Shown piece after piece: positions 34,518-45,484 of a stretch of DNA of 64,000 bases. Where the stretch lies: positions 5,605,001-5,669,000 of the forward strand of contig JANTQA010000048.1 in assembly GCA_027625915.1 (NCBI GenBank), read 5' to 3'. The stretch is from Anaeramoeba flamelloides. Its lineage: Eukaryota > Metamonada > Anaeramoebidae. Under the pieces are notes generated by a model that saw only the letters and a list, made by a program, of their open reading frames with translations, had not been told where the DNA came from and did not search any database. A program made the position numbers and the translations under genes. Each line of letters opens with the position of its first letter. The first letter of the stretch is position 1.

Positions 34518-36281
34518 TTAATATTTAAAGAACATACTTCTTCTTTTCAAGTTTTTATTATTTGGAGAAGAAGGGATTTGAATTAAATTAATTTGACTTT
34601 TCGAGAGGTGTCTTAAAGTGTTTTTTCTAAGCTTTTCAGTTATTTTAATTTTATCTGTCAACATTGATGCCATTTCTTTGATACCTTCTTTATAAGCCTT
34701 TTTTTTCAGCATTGCGTTTAAAATTTTGGTACAATTGGGAGAATTAATAATTCGTTCATAAACTTTAACCAGATTTAAAAAAATGATGCCACCCTTTTGC
34801 TCTCTGTTTTGCATATAAAACATATTTAATTTTACGAAAAAATGATTTGAAATAAAAAATTTGACAAAGGTTTTGATATCTTGGTCAAAGGATTTGAGAT
34901 TGGTTGTTGTAAGAGTGACTCTTGCGGGAGGCTTTTTTAATTTCAATCTTTCATTTTCGATTCGATCCATATCAAACAATCTACAGAGGGTGTGTAGGCC
35001 AAAGGCAATAACGGTATTATGAGAAATAGGGCCGATTAATTCGATCATATTTTTTAAATAACGTTTTTTGATTTTGTTCAATGTATCAGCGTGATAAAAA
35101 ATGGATTGAAAAAATAAATTCCATAGCTGTTTACTGAATTCATAGTCTGTTGATTGCCTGCCTAATATATTCAAGGTTGAAAAGAAATCTGTGTTTTCGT
35201 GTATTAGTGCAAATACCTGCTCGGTTTTGAGAAGCATAATTAAAATTTTCAAAAAATTGGACTTCATTGGGTACAGCCTCGAAGGCGTGTTTTTTATTAA
35301 ATTCAGAATCTTGGTGATTTCCGAATAGGTCACACCAAAGGTGGATTTTAATGCATATGAGAGAATTGAAATTTGTATACTAATATTTTCAGTTTTGGTG
35401 ATCAAGTTCAATCTATTGAATGTTTGTATCAGCGTTAATAAAACTTCGGAATATTGGATTAAGGTTATATTTGAAGAAACAACATTCAAATCCTTTTCGA
35501 TGATGCCAAAGATTTGATCAAACAATGTCTTTTTGAATAGGCTTTTTGATTGGTGATTTGAGATCGTTTGGAAATAATGAATCAACAGCCGGCAAATCAG
35601 CGTATTAGCCAAAGTTGGCCGTGTCAACAGGGCAATCGATCCTTCTATTCCCTTTCTTTGAACTGGTGGCTGAAGGTTTTTGACTAATAATTCTGTATTT
35701 TGGCTATAGAATTGCACAAAATGATCAATCCATACGTTTTGGGAAATAAGCTTTTCCCAGATGGTTTCTGCTGCAAACCGCACATGAGTTTTTTTCGATT
35801 TGGACATTTCGATAATCTTTTCAAATAAATTTATTTCTGATGTCTTGAGTATGTTTTGCACAATTTCGTTGTCCAATTGTAATAAATATAAGAAAATCAT
35901 TAAATAATATGTTGACCTTGTGGTATGGTTTGTTGTAATTCCAGCAAATATTTGCTTTTCCAAAATTATTGAATTTGTTTGGCAATCAATTGAAATGGAA
36001 TTGTTAAAACCTGAAATTAAATCCTTGCATTGTGCTATAACGTTCTTATAAGACCCAAATGATTGGTTTGTTATAAACTTTAAAATGATCGAAATATAAT
36101 AATGTTGAAATATGTTTTTTTCAATTTTTCCTAAAGACAGATCAGAGATTTCTTTATTTTTCATTAAAGTTGGGATAAAGGGGAAAATTTCATTTGGTAA
36201 TTCTTGATTAAAATTTATTGCATATGTTAAATAATATAAATTCTCTATATTTTCGTTCGCTGTATAAATTTCCAAAAGTCG
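34518..36281 (-). CDS. ARM-like helical scaffold protein, last exon
   Basis: It begins after a TTTTTTCAG acceptor (36284-36282) with RLLEIYTANENIENLYYL and ends at a TAA after KRRSMFFKY, adding 587 residues. The sequence is a long run of amphipathic helices of ARM/HEAT type (YYISIILKFI, YLMIFLYLLQLDNEIVQNIL, THVRFAAETIWEKLI, ILKILIMLLKTEQVFALI, AFGLHTLCRLFDM), without catalytic motifs. The TTG at 36275 is not a real start because the exon continues to the acceptor. Together with the exons to the right it makes a protein of about 1,250 residues. The family is not firmly recognised; large ARM-like amoebal scaffolds such as Dictyostelium ScaA are a possible but unverified comparison. Confidence 0.8.
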   Translation of the reverse strand, partial: RLLEIYTANENIENLYYLTYAINFNQELPNEIFPFIPTLMKNKEISDLSLGKIEKNIFQHYYISIILKFITNQSFGSYKNVIAQCKDLISGFNNSISIDCQTNSIILEKQIFAGITTNHTTRSTYYLMIFLYLLQLDNEIVQNILKTSEINLFEKIIEMSKSKKTHVRFAAETIWEKLISQNVWIDHFVQFYSQNTELLVKNLQPPVQRKGIEGSIALLTRPTLANTLICRLLIHYFQTISNHQSKSLFKKTLFDQIFGIIEKDLNVVSSNITLIQYSEVLLTLIQTFNRLNLITKTENISIQISILSYALKSTFGVTYSEITKILNLIKNTPSRLYPMKSNFLKILIMLLKTEQVFALIHENTDFFSTLNILGRQSTDYEFSKQLWNLFFQSIFYHADTLNKIKKRYLKNMIELIGPISHNTVIAFGLHTLCRLFDMDRIENERLKLKKPPARVTLTTTNLKSFDQDIKTFVKFFISNHFFVKLNMFYMQNREQKGGIIFLNLVKVYERIINSPNCTKILNAMLKKKAYKEGIKEMASMLTDKIKITEKLRKNTLRHLSKSQINLIQIPSSPNNKNLKRRSMFFKY

Positions 36282-36454
36282 CTGAAAAAAATTATTGTTT
36301 AATGATTCACAAATAAAATGCGAAATCTATATTTTTATAGTTTATATATTAAAAAGAGGTATTTGTATAATTAGAAAATCATATTCAAAGATTTTGAAAA
36401 TAAAAATAATTAAATAAAAAGTGAGAATTTTTTTTTTTTTTTTTTTATTTTGAA

Positions 36455-36770
36455 GGGAGGAAATTAAAAAAAACCGCTGTTAGCTTTTTCCAGAATTTAA
36501 AAAGAATTGAGTAAAATCAAAGATTTATCTATATTCTTTTAAATTCTACAAAAGCGCCGTTAGGTTTTCTTGAGTTTTCTGTTTATTTGTGAAGTGTTCT
36601 AGGTTTTTTTTAATTTGAGAAATAAACCGAAAATTTTAATAAATTTTCTGTTTATTTCTAAAGTAAAAAAAAACCTAACGAAAATCGATAGATTTAACAA
36701 ATCAAACAGAAAACCTCAAGAAAACCTAGGCACTCTACGCACTCCACGGCACTCCACGGCGCTTTCTTAA
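36455..36770 (+). repeat. Repeat C, copy 3 (longest, hairpin-forming)
   Basis: It contains GAGAAATAAACCGAAAATTT, its inverse TTTTCTGTTTATTTCTAAAG, flanking CCTAACG / CGTTAGG-type words, and tandem CACTCCACGGCACTCCACGG at the right end. Copy 1 has the matching GGCACTCCACGAC and the same TTTAAAAAGAATTGAGTAAA block. Confidence 0.6.
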
Positions 36771-37639
36771 TTTCTAAATTTTTTTTAGAAATTTTAATAA
36801 GGAATTATAATTTTATTTTTTTCCATTTTTCCCTTGGCTGAATCTTATTTATATTGGGAAGAAGAGTTACAAAGGAAAAAGATCAAGTGGTTACTTGCTA
36901 ATAATGTAGACACTAAAACATGAAAGTATGAACAACTTGAAAATAAAAACTAAAAATCAAAGACAAAAAAATATCAAAGGTTAAAGCAAACCAGATCAGA
37001 AAGAAAAAAGAGAAATTAGAACAAATTAAAGAACGATCCCCAAATGAACATTCATGATCAATTATCAAATTAAATTAAATTAAATTAACCAAAAGTATCG
37101 TGGCTGTGATTTTGAGAGCCCTTAATTAAAGAGAGCATTGGCTTTTTTTTTTTTAATTTTTTTCAACACAAGTGTAAATATGGGATGTTGAAAAAATAGA
37201 GTTTTTACAATTTTAGAGATAAATAAAGAGTTACATTCATTTATCCAAAAATTCTGTAATAGTAAACCAAACCACCAATTTTTATTTTTGAGCTTGAAGG
37301 GATTTTCAAGATAAAATCGTTTGGTAAATATCAATATTTTGTTTGAAAAAAGATTTTTTTTTAAAAAATTGAAAGATTGGTATTCACCAAATGATTTTTT
37401 GATTGAAAATTATTATTAGTCTATTAAGATAATCAGATATTATATTTACTATTACAGAATTTTTGGATAAATGAATGTAACTCTTTATTTATCTCTAAAA
37501 TTATAAAAAATCTATTTTTGACAACATTCATATTTAAACTAGTACAATTTCTTCTTATTATAAACCCTTTTTAAATTTCTAATTTTTTCTTTTTTTCCTT
37601 TTTTCCTTTTTTCTTTCCAATTTTTTGTTTTTGATTTTT

Positions 37640-37775
37640 TAACATAAAAAAAATTGGGTATGTCTTTCCCTTGAACAATCGTGAAATCCAGGATTTTATG
37701 CTTAAATTAACTTTGAGGTAATTTAAGTAAAGACATTTAGAGTGCAAATTTACACTTCTTCAATAATAAAAAAAA
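37640..37775 (+). mobile_element. LINE 3' tail fragment L3
   Basis: It contains TTGGGTATGTCTTTCCCTTG and TTTAGAGTGCAAATTTACAC with TTCTTCAATAATAA followed by an A run of about 14, in the same order as L1 (inverted at 8105-8245). The A-run end and 5' truncation fit a non-LTR retrotransposon tail. Confidence 0.55.
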
Positions 37776-37856
37776 AAAAAACAGAATCGTAATTTTCTTT
37801 ATCATTTATAAATGACAAAATAAATAATGATTTTTATTTTGAATAATATCAAAGAT

Positions 37857-37900
37857 AAACTCTTTTTCAGTCAAAGGGGGTAAGTTTTATTGAAGAAATA
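37857..37900 (+). repeat. Solitary element-E terminus
   Basis: TAAACTCTTTTTCAGTCAAA followed by GGGGGTAAG matches the terminal repeat of element E at 7020 and 7722. No matching inverted end was found nearby. Confidence 0.5.
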
Positions 37901-37979
37901 AAACATATTCTATGAGTTTAATTCATTATTCTTCTTATAATAAATTTTCAATTTTTAAATCTGATCATTTTTTCTAATT

Positions 37980-38650
37980 TTGTAAATTTTTTTTTTTTTT
38001 TTGATTAGTTTTTTTTTTTTTTTTTTTTTTTTTTTCTTTAAAAAAAGTCAATTTGATAAAAAAAATGTTTGAAACTCCAAATTAACTTACAGAAAAGTAA
38101 GGCTTTGTATTTTGTTTTAAAATTCATACATTTACAATTTCAAAATCTTATTTTCAACAATTTTAATTTTTCCAAAGAAATTGAGAATTTTGCACGAGAC
38201 GTTCTAATGAAAGGGTACAAAAATTTTTTTTAAGCCTTTTTTTTTTTTGAAAATTTATAAACCAAATTTCAAAATTAGGGGGAAATTTTTTTTAATATTT
38301 TTTTCTTTTTTCATTTGCCTTTAAAAAAATAAAGTGATTACACTATATTTTTTATTTATTAATCTATTTCGGTAATTATCTCGAAACAGTTTAGTAAAAT
38401 ACATTATTATTAAGAAAAAAAAACAATTAAACAAATTTTTTTAGGATGAAAAATCTGCCCCTATTTTTGAAATTTAGCTTAGTTTGTTCAGGTATTTCTT
38501 TTATGAATCTCAACCCTAATCAGATGTTTATTATATCTCTTGTTTCTAAACTATCTGAGTTTGGTTGATTCTTTTAAAAAAAGTAAATTTTTCATTTTTG
38601 GCTGTGCCTTTTTGAGTGAAATGGAGTTTATTATTAAATATTTCTAATTT
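37980..38650 (+). repeat. Dispersed repeat H, copy 1
   Basis: It shares with about 57400-57830 the blocks ATGTTTGAAACTCCAAAT, TCGAAAGAAATTGAG-like sequence, TGAAAGGGTACAAAAA, TTGATTCTT and GTGCCTTTTTGAGTGAAATG followed by GAGT. Same orientation, no conserved frame. Confidence 0.6.
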
Positions 38651-38885
38651 TTATTCTCAATTGTTTTTTTTTTTTTTAATTTTGAAAAGAATGTATGAAA
38701 AAGTTTGTAAAAGTATCTATATTGACAAACAAAATTTTACAAAATTTATAACTGATTCAAAATTTCAGCTACTAGGTAATTATTTGGTAAAAAGAAAACA
38801 GAAAATAGAAAATCAAAAATAGAAAAAAGAAAAATAAAAAAAAAAATAGTAAAAAGAAAAAAAAAAAAAAAAAAAAAAATTTTAC

Positions 38886-40283
38886 TTTTGAATGAACTAA
38901 TTTCGAAGAAGAATGACTAAAAAGTTTCAATATTGCCGAAAAATTATTTTCATCTAAAAAATTAATCATAACTGGCAAATATAAAGTCGAATCCATTCCG
39001 AATATTACTTCTTCGGATAAAAAATCTATGAATTTATCTAAAGGCAACTTTGAAAGGAAAATTTGCTTTACAGTCTCAGCTGTTGGTTTGTTATTTTTAT
39101 TAAAAAGATTAACAAATTTTTGATGATCGTTCGTGCATTGCTTATCCGAGATTTTATTTGGCCAATAGTAATAATTCAATTTCTTTAAATGTTGATTGGA
39201 TTGTAGTTTTTCAATCTTATTACTTATTAATTTGATATAATCTTCATCATTATTATAAAGTTTTCTTAAATTTATTTTATTATTTAAATCATAAGTTGGT
39301 ACATTAAATAACACTTTTTTGCCATTTATTTCGCTTGGTGAATCCTGAGTTTTAACCACTTCATCCTGTGGAAGTAATTCTTGGTAACAAAAATTACTTA
39401 AGGAACTTGATAAAGTGATAGTTACTCTATTTGAGCTGCCTTGTTTATTTTTTTTTTTTAAGGAGGGCGTGTTTTGTTGATTTTCAGGGAAAGTTCCATG
39501 AACTTTGCCTCTTATTGGTGGGTAATCCAAATTGTATTTAAGTTTATTATTTTTTTTCAAGTTTTTTATCTTTCTTAAGCAAGATAAAATATTTAGCCTG
39601 CTTTCTTGTTTTAAATTATCCCATAGATTTTCTTCTTCAGCTGTTACCAACTTATGAATAATATCAACTTTAAAGTTTTCTTTGGTTACATTTTCAAATT
39701 CCTTTTCTTGCTCTCTCTCTTTTTCTTTTCCAATATTAGTTCCCTGTTCTTTTGCCAGATTTATTCCAGTTCCATTGGTCTTTAATGTGCCTTCTTTGGT
39801 ATTCTTATATTTTTTTTTATCTTTTTTCTTGGTGTTATTTTGATTTAATGTTTGTGAATAAATTGGATTTGAAATTTTGTTCGATGTACCTGAGTTTTGT
39901 CTTATTAACAAGGATAAATTTTTTCGATGTCGGAAATAATTATTTGAAATATCTTCAGTTTTACTCTTTTTTTTTTTTTCAATTTCCTCTCGAAAAAGCA
40001 ACGCCTGCTTCTTTTCAATACGCTTCCTTTCCTTTATTTTTTTTTCCACCATCGTCGGGATATTATATATTTTATTAAATTCCTTTGCATGCGCCGGTAT
40101 AATTTTTAATCCTTTCTTCACTATTTCAATCCAATTGCAATATGCCTGTTCATATTCTTCAATCGAATCGTAATTAAATGCATCAGGCTCGTCGGGGATT
40201 AATTGTTGGTCCCAGAGATTTAACTGTGATGAAATATAATAATTTGTACCCTCCATTATTTCAAATGTTGATTCGGAAGTAGT
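38886..40283 (-). CDS. ARM-like scaffold protein, third exon
   Basis: It starts after a TTTATAG acceptor (40286-40284) with TTSESTFEIMEGTNYYISS and ends LVHSK before GTAAAA; 466 codons, phase 0 at both ends. An N-terminal motif DEPDAFNYDSIEEYEQAYCNW resembles FPDVKNYKKYASFEKAVFEW in the first exon (Pro-Asp, Tyr, Glu-x-Ala, Trp). A Lys/Glu/Gln-rich disordered stretch follows, then a helical region (LPLDKFIDFLSEEVIFG; FLDENNFSAILKLFSHS) that continues into the ARM-like last exon. The in-frame extension into TTT-rich sequence past 38886 is intron. Confidence 0.82.
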
Positions 40284-40559
40284 CTATAAAATTTATGGGA
40301 ATTAGTTTTTTTTTTTTTTTTTTTTTTTTTTTATTGTTTGAAAAAGTGGAAATTTTTAAAAATTTTAATATCCAAATTTAAAGTAAGAATTGATTTGAAA
40401 ATAAATTTATGTGAAATTAGGTGGAATGAGCAGAAATTAGTTTAATTTTTTCTTTTTCTTTTTTTTTATTATTTCTGTTGATTTTTCTTTTATTATTTTT
40501 GTTGTTTTTTTTTTCTTTTTTCTTTTTTTTATTTGCAAAAGATCAAGAAAGCTGAAAAA

Positions 40560-40760
40560 AAAAGATCTTCGAAAATAAATGAAATATTAAAAAAAATTTT
40601 AAGACTATATAATGTTTTTTTAACATGACAATATTGATTGTTTAAAAATATTGTTGTTCAACTTTTTTTCAGTAAAAGTTCAGTAATCAAAAATCCGTAG
40701 TGTTCATTTCAAAAATTTTGATTCACTTTTTTTTTTTGTTTTTGGTTTTATTTTGTTATT
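40560..40760 (+). repeat. Dispersed repeat A, copy 3 (partial)
   Basis: It shares AAAGATCTTCGAAAA, AACTTTTTTTCAGTAAAAGT, TTCAGTAATCAAAAATCCGT, TTCATTTCAAAAATTTTGAT and the TTTTTGGTTTTATTTT block with the other repeat A copies. The left part is missing. Confidence 0.5.
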
Positions 40761-43546
40761 TTTGTTAAGAAAACAATGTTTGTGTGAGTTTTTTCTCTTT
40801 AATGAGTTGATAAGCAAAGTAGGAAATTTTTTTGAATTCCAAACAAAATTATTCTCTCATTTTAAATTTTCAGTGTTTCTTCATTCGGTAATAATTCCAC
40901 TCATCTTTGAAATATTCCAAAACTAAATCAATATTTAAAGAGGTGTGTCGTTATAGTTGTTGTTGATTCTGGGTTTTGGAGATTATTCTTTTTTTTGTAT
41001 CTGTTTGAAAATTAAGTTTTCTTTTGATTTTTTTATTTGTCAAAAATTGCTTTTGATTTTGAAAAGGTTTTTAATTTTGACAAATAAATTTAAAAATCAA
41101 ATTTGAAGTTAAATAAAAGACTCAAAATAATTTCTACCAAGATGAAATTGACTTGGTATATAAAAAAGAATTATTTCAGATATCTAAGAATAAAAATTAT
41201 TGAAATTTTTTTGAGATTGGCGAATAGGAATTATTTTAAACAATAAAACCCCTTTTTAATTAATATTTTGAAGAACTGATAGTCCTGTCATTTTTATTCT
41301 TCATATTCTAAAAGTGTTTGGCATTATAAAATAAAATATAAAATTTTATCAAAATTGGATTCATTATTAAGGAAGTAAGTACATTTTTCAAATTTTGAGT
41401 TCCACCATTTATGTGAAACTGAATTCGATTCAAATCATTTCAATAACCAAATACGTTGATATTTTAATAAATACGAGAGTGGGATATATCCTAGTATAAT
41501 ATATTTTTCAAACCAACTAAAAAATGGAATTCAAAAAAAATGAAAAGATTGGTTAAGAAAAAATTAATAAAAATCATTTATTTATGGATCCTATCTGTAA
41601 CATTTGATATTAATTATTTATTCTTTATTTGGTTTTATTTTTAATTCTTCATGGAAATACTTTTGTTTTGTAAATTTTTGAGAAACAAATTACTTTTTAT
41701 TTCTAAAGAAAGAATTTCCAAAATGAATTTAAAAATCCTATTTTCATTTAATTCATCTAATTTTCGATTTGGTTCAGAAAATAGGATATTTATTGAATTA
41801 TTCAGCAGAAATAAAGATTTATTGGACGAATTCTTTTGATTTGAAAATTATTTATTTTCCATTAAAACGAGAACTCAAAAATCATTCTGAATCTGATTGA
41901 AATTTTTTCCAAATATTTCTTTTTATTTTGGGTTGAATCTTTTGTAACTGTTTTTTGATTTCGAGGATTTCAACCCCTTTATTTTAATTTTTGAAATGGT
42001 ATTCTTTATTTTGGTATTTGTTTGATAAAAATATTTGAAAATTGAATTTTGAAAGCAAATTTGTAAAAAAATATTTTGTAAAATAATAATAAACAGTAAT
42101 GGGGCAAGAAATTCAAGGTTATAAAATGTTTAGGTTCATACAAATTAAGAAGATAAACAAAAAAAATCTTCGAAAATAGGCTTTATCGGTTTTTTTTTTT
42201 TTTTAATTCTTGATTTCAACAAATTTATTTGGAAAGGTGATTTTTCGTGTTTGGTCTTCTAAAAGTAAAATATTTGTTTCAAATAAGGTATTTTCAAAAA
42301 ATTGTGACAATTTTTTTTAAAATTTCATAAAAAATCATCTTTGTTAGTGAGAGTATTCATTAATTGACAATGCCAAATTAAGTTTAATATTAATACCGAT
42401 TGAATAAATGGCTAAGGTGTTTATTTGAAAATATGTTGGATGAAATATTTCCAAAAAATGGAAAAAAACTATAACACTTTTTTTGGTGAAAACAATGAAC
42501 GACAAATTTCAATAATAAACTGGAAATATGGAAAGGTTACAAATGATTTTTTAAACAATAAAATGTAGTTATATGTTTTCAATTCTATTTGAAATTTTGT
42601 TGAGATTAACCAAGTTATGAAAACGGTTTTTTCAATCAAAAAGAAAATAATAAACATCAATTTTCACGCCTAAAAAATATCCGACAAAATCGAGATCAGA
42701 AAATTTAATATCTTTTATTTATGTAATACAATACTAAGAAACAGAGTGAATTATTATCAAGAATCTATTAATGGTGGTTAATGATTTTGGATGTTTAAAT
42801 ACTTTTTTGAAGATTGGGTTTAAAAGATATATTTTAAAATAAATTTTCCCCACTTTATTGGAAATAGCTTACACATATTTTCGATGTCTATTTTTTTGAG
42901 TTTACTCTTTGATTAATTTCACTCATTTCCATAAAAAAATTTCTAGATCCAAAACCTGATTTATTAAAACCAAAAATTTAATCAAATAAAATGTTCAAAA
43001 AATCGAAAAATTAAAGATTCAGCTCTGAATTGGTTTACTTTGAGTTCGCTTTCTTTCCACAAATAGAGTAGTGAGTGATGTTATTTTGGTTTCAAAGTTT
43101 CAATACAGATAAATTCAAAGAAATATCTGAAAATTTTTAATTCATTTTCCATTTAATAAATTTGTTGACACAAGCTTTGAATTAACCAATTGTAAACCTT
43201 TAAATATGAAGGAAGTTTGTAAAATTGACTTAACTTTCAAAAGATTCTTTCTCTTGAGTTGTTTTCTTTATTGAGTTGATTGAGATTCAAAAATGGAAAT
43301 TTATCGAAAAAAATTTTTCAGAATAAATTTGAATTTATCAGTATCTTGTGGCACTCAAAAAAAATTTTCAGTAAAGTTTACACAATTAAAACTTTTCTAA
43401 ATGGTAAAATGTGCTTGATTCCTTAAAAACACAAAATTTGGAAAACAACAGTTAAAGTCTGAAAATAAAAATTATAAAAGTCATAACGGGTTATTGAAAC
43501 AGCTGTATTGTTTTGTTTTGATTGGGTTGTATTCCAAAAAATTATG

Positions 43547-43783
43547 TTACTGTTAATTGAAAAATAAAAAATACAAAATTTTCATTCAGCTTTTCAAAAA
43601 TAATCAAACTCCAATAATTAAAATAAATCATCAAAGTCCTCAATTCTAAAAGAAGGGAAATTAATAATTTAAACTGTTTTCAGAACAATTAAAAATTTGA
43701 AAATGTTTGCATGATTTTTAACAAATCTTTTTTTGGAAAGCTAAATGAAAATTTTGTTCCATTTCTTTTACAACAAATAGTAA
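43547..43783. mobile_element. MITE M, copy 2 (237 bp)
   Basis: The left end is TTACTGTTAATTGAAAAATA and the right end, read inward, TTACTATTTGTTGTAAAAGA; arms of about 55 bp include TTTTCATTCAGCTTT on the left and its inverse on the right. It matches M1 (46636-46862) along its length and is non-coding. Confidence 0.75.
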
Positions 43784-44022
43784 GTGTTTTTTTAAAGAGG
43801 TTGCTTTCACTTGTGTTTTTTTTTTGTAAAATGTTTGTCCTTTTGTAAAAAAATTTTTTTTTTTTGATTTTTTTTTCAATGATTTTTTTTATAAATTGAA
43901 TCCAAAAAGAAAACCAGAATTCAAAACAATCTCGAATCAGGTTATGTTCTTTGGAAAAAATTAAAGTTACGTTGTTCGATCCAAGAAGAAAAAAGGAAAA
44001 GAAAAAAGAAAAAAAAATTTAC

Positions 44023-44196
44023 TTGTGTGTTTTTCTCATTATTAAACCCATCAAAGCCTTTCATTTTTTCAAAGTCTTCATTCGGATCTTCTTTTCTCAT
44101 TTGAGATGAACTTTTTGGCATGGTTGTAGATCTTCTGTTTCGATCATGCTTTGTTAAATTTTTATTCTCGCTTTCCAACAGATTTGTGTTTTTGAA
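44023..44196 (-). CDS. ARM-like scaffold protein, second exon
   Basis: 58 codons between a TTGTTAG acceptor and a GTAAAT donor, phase 0 at both ends. It reads FKNTNLLESENKNLTKHDRN, then RRSTTMPKSSSQMRKEDPNE and FEKMKGFDGFNNEKNTQ. It is a polar, probably disordered linker with basic-Ser motifs that could be phosphorylated. Support is moderate: splice sites and phase fit, but the exon has no family motif. Confidence 0.65.
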
Positions 44197-44306
44197 CTAA
44201 CAAAATCGAAAAAGGTAAAAAAACAAGAAAAAAAAATTTCATTTTTAATAAAAAAAATTTAAAAAGGTTATCAAATAAATTGGAAAGACAATTATTATGC
44301 TATTAC

Positions 44307-44723
44307 TTCATCCTGTTGGACAATTGGCCGAAAGTATGTTCTTCCAACAATGTTTGGTAGTTTAAGGTAACCTAAGCAACCTTCGATCTGTGTTTTCCAT
44401 TCAAAGACTGCTTTTTCAAAGGAAGCGTATTTTTTATAGTTCTTGACATCTGGAAATTCTGGAATATCTTGGCTTATCTTTGGCCTGTATTTTTCAATTG
44501 GTGGTACTTTTTTTGCTTGTTGTTTTTTGTTTTCGTTTTCGTTTTCGTTTTCATTTTCTTTTTCTTTTTCTTGGTCTTGTTCTTGTTCTTGTTCTTCCAA
44601 TGAATAATCTTTGATTGAAGAATAACTCAAATTATAATGTTTGTCATAAAATTTACCAAACTGATCAATATACACTGGAAACGTTTGATTGTTTTCTTGT
44701 TTTTGATTTATAATTTCAGTCAT
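44307..44723 (-). CDS. ARM-like scaffold protein, first exon
   Basis: It starts at the ATG 44721-44723 (MTEIINQKQENNQTFPVYID) and ends VQQDE before GTAATA; 139 codons. It contains a Glu/Gln/Asn low-complexity stretch, then the motif IPEFPDVKNYKKYASFEKAV ending in FEWKTQIEG, similar to a motif in the third exon. The open frame runs four more codons into the 110-bp intron (44197-44306). If the splice to the next exon is wrong, this could be a short separate gene, but the shared motif favours one gene. Confidence 0.7.
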
Positions 44724-45402
44724 TAAATTAATAAAAAAAAAAATTTATTCAAAAAATAAGAAGAAAAAAATGATCGAAAGTAACTGTTTTTAATAAAGAG
44801 TTTTGTTACTTGCTTGTTTGTTTGTAAATGACATGGTATGGTTAAAAAAAATTTATTTTCGAACAAAAGGACGATTTTGGGTTTTTCGTAATTTTTGGAA
44901 AAAGTTGAAAAGTAAAATTGGTGTCAAGAATTTCAAAGAGAATTGGTTTTAAATGTCTTTGTCAATGAAAAATTTTTTTTGTTAATGGTATTCGATTTTC
45001 TAAGGATCAAAAAATTTACCTTTTATTTTTCAATTACCTTTTTCATACAAAGTTAGTTTTTTAATACAACCTATTTATTGTTATCTGTATTTTTAAAAAA
45101 AAAATATAGAAGAGAAATTATTGATATTTTTCTATTTAGATTAAAGTTTAAAATTTGAAAATAAGTAATTGAATATCGGAAATACTCTATCTTTGTCTGA
45201 ATAATATTGGATGAAATGGTGGTGTATGAAGTTTGGTATTATGTGTATGGTGGAAGTTTTTTTTCAAGTAAGGAAGCTTTTTGTGAAAATAAAATGTTGA
45301 GAGAATTATTGTTTATGAAAAATCGAAAACTTGTTTGTGTATGGTTTGTATATTCTTATTTTTAATTAATTTACCATCAGAAAAACACCAATTTTAATGT
45401 AT
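44724..45402. other. Intergenic between scaffold gene and tRNA
   Basis: It should hold the 5' region of the scaffold gene; no promoter motif or repeat is recognisable. Confidence 0.35.
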
Positions 45403-45475
45403 TCTTCCGTGGCGCAGTTGGCAGCGCAACAGACTGTTAATCTGGAGGTCGGTGGTTCGAGCCCACCCGGGAGAG
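45403..45475 (+). tRNA. tRNA-Asn (anticodon GTT)
   Basis: A 73-base cloverleaf: acceptor TCTTCCG pairs with CGGGAGA (one T-G wobble), D stem GCGC/GCGC, anticodon loop CTGTTAA with GTT at 45436-45438, T stem GGTGG/CCACC around TTCGAGC, discriminator G. The first pair of the anticodon stem (A-G) is mismatched; the other four pair. No intron. A T run at 45477-45484 fits an RNA polymerase III terminator, and A-box (TGGCGCAGTTGG) and B-box (GGTTCGAGCC) sequences are present. Confidence 0.96.
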
Positions 45476-45476
45476 T

Positions 45477-45484
45477 ATTTTTTT
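45477..45484 (+). terminator. RNA polymerase III T-run terminator of tRNA-Asn
   Basis: A run of seven T starts two bases after the discriminator base, the usual Pol III stop signal. Confidence 0.75.

Larger units (their letters stand above)
36282..38885 (-). other. 2.6-kb phase-0 intron of the scaffold gene
   Basis: The donor is GTAAAA after CAT TCA AAA (38885 downward) and the acceptor TTTTTTCAG ends at 36282. Splicing joins LVHSK to RLLEIYTANE. It contains repeat C copy 3 (36455-36770), LINE tail L3 (37640-37775), an element-E-type end at 37857 and repeat H copy 1 (37980-38650). Confidence 0.8.
40284..44022 (-). other. 3.74-kb phase-0 intron of the scaffold gene
   Basis: The donor is GTAAAT after AAC ACA CAA and the acceptor TTTATAG ends at 40284. 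It contains a partial repeat A (about 40560-40760) and MITE M2 (43547-43783). In 40770-43540 no gene or further repeat was recognised; the open frames at 41651 and 42469 have no product character. Confidence 0.75.

Noticed and set aside
34518-44723. Naming the scaffold gene as Dictyostelium ScaA
   Set aside because: The resemblance is one of architecture and impression only; no diagnostic motif could be confirmed without a search.
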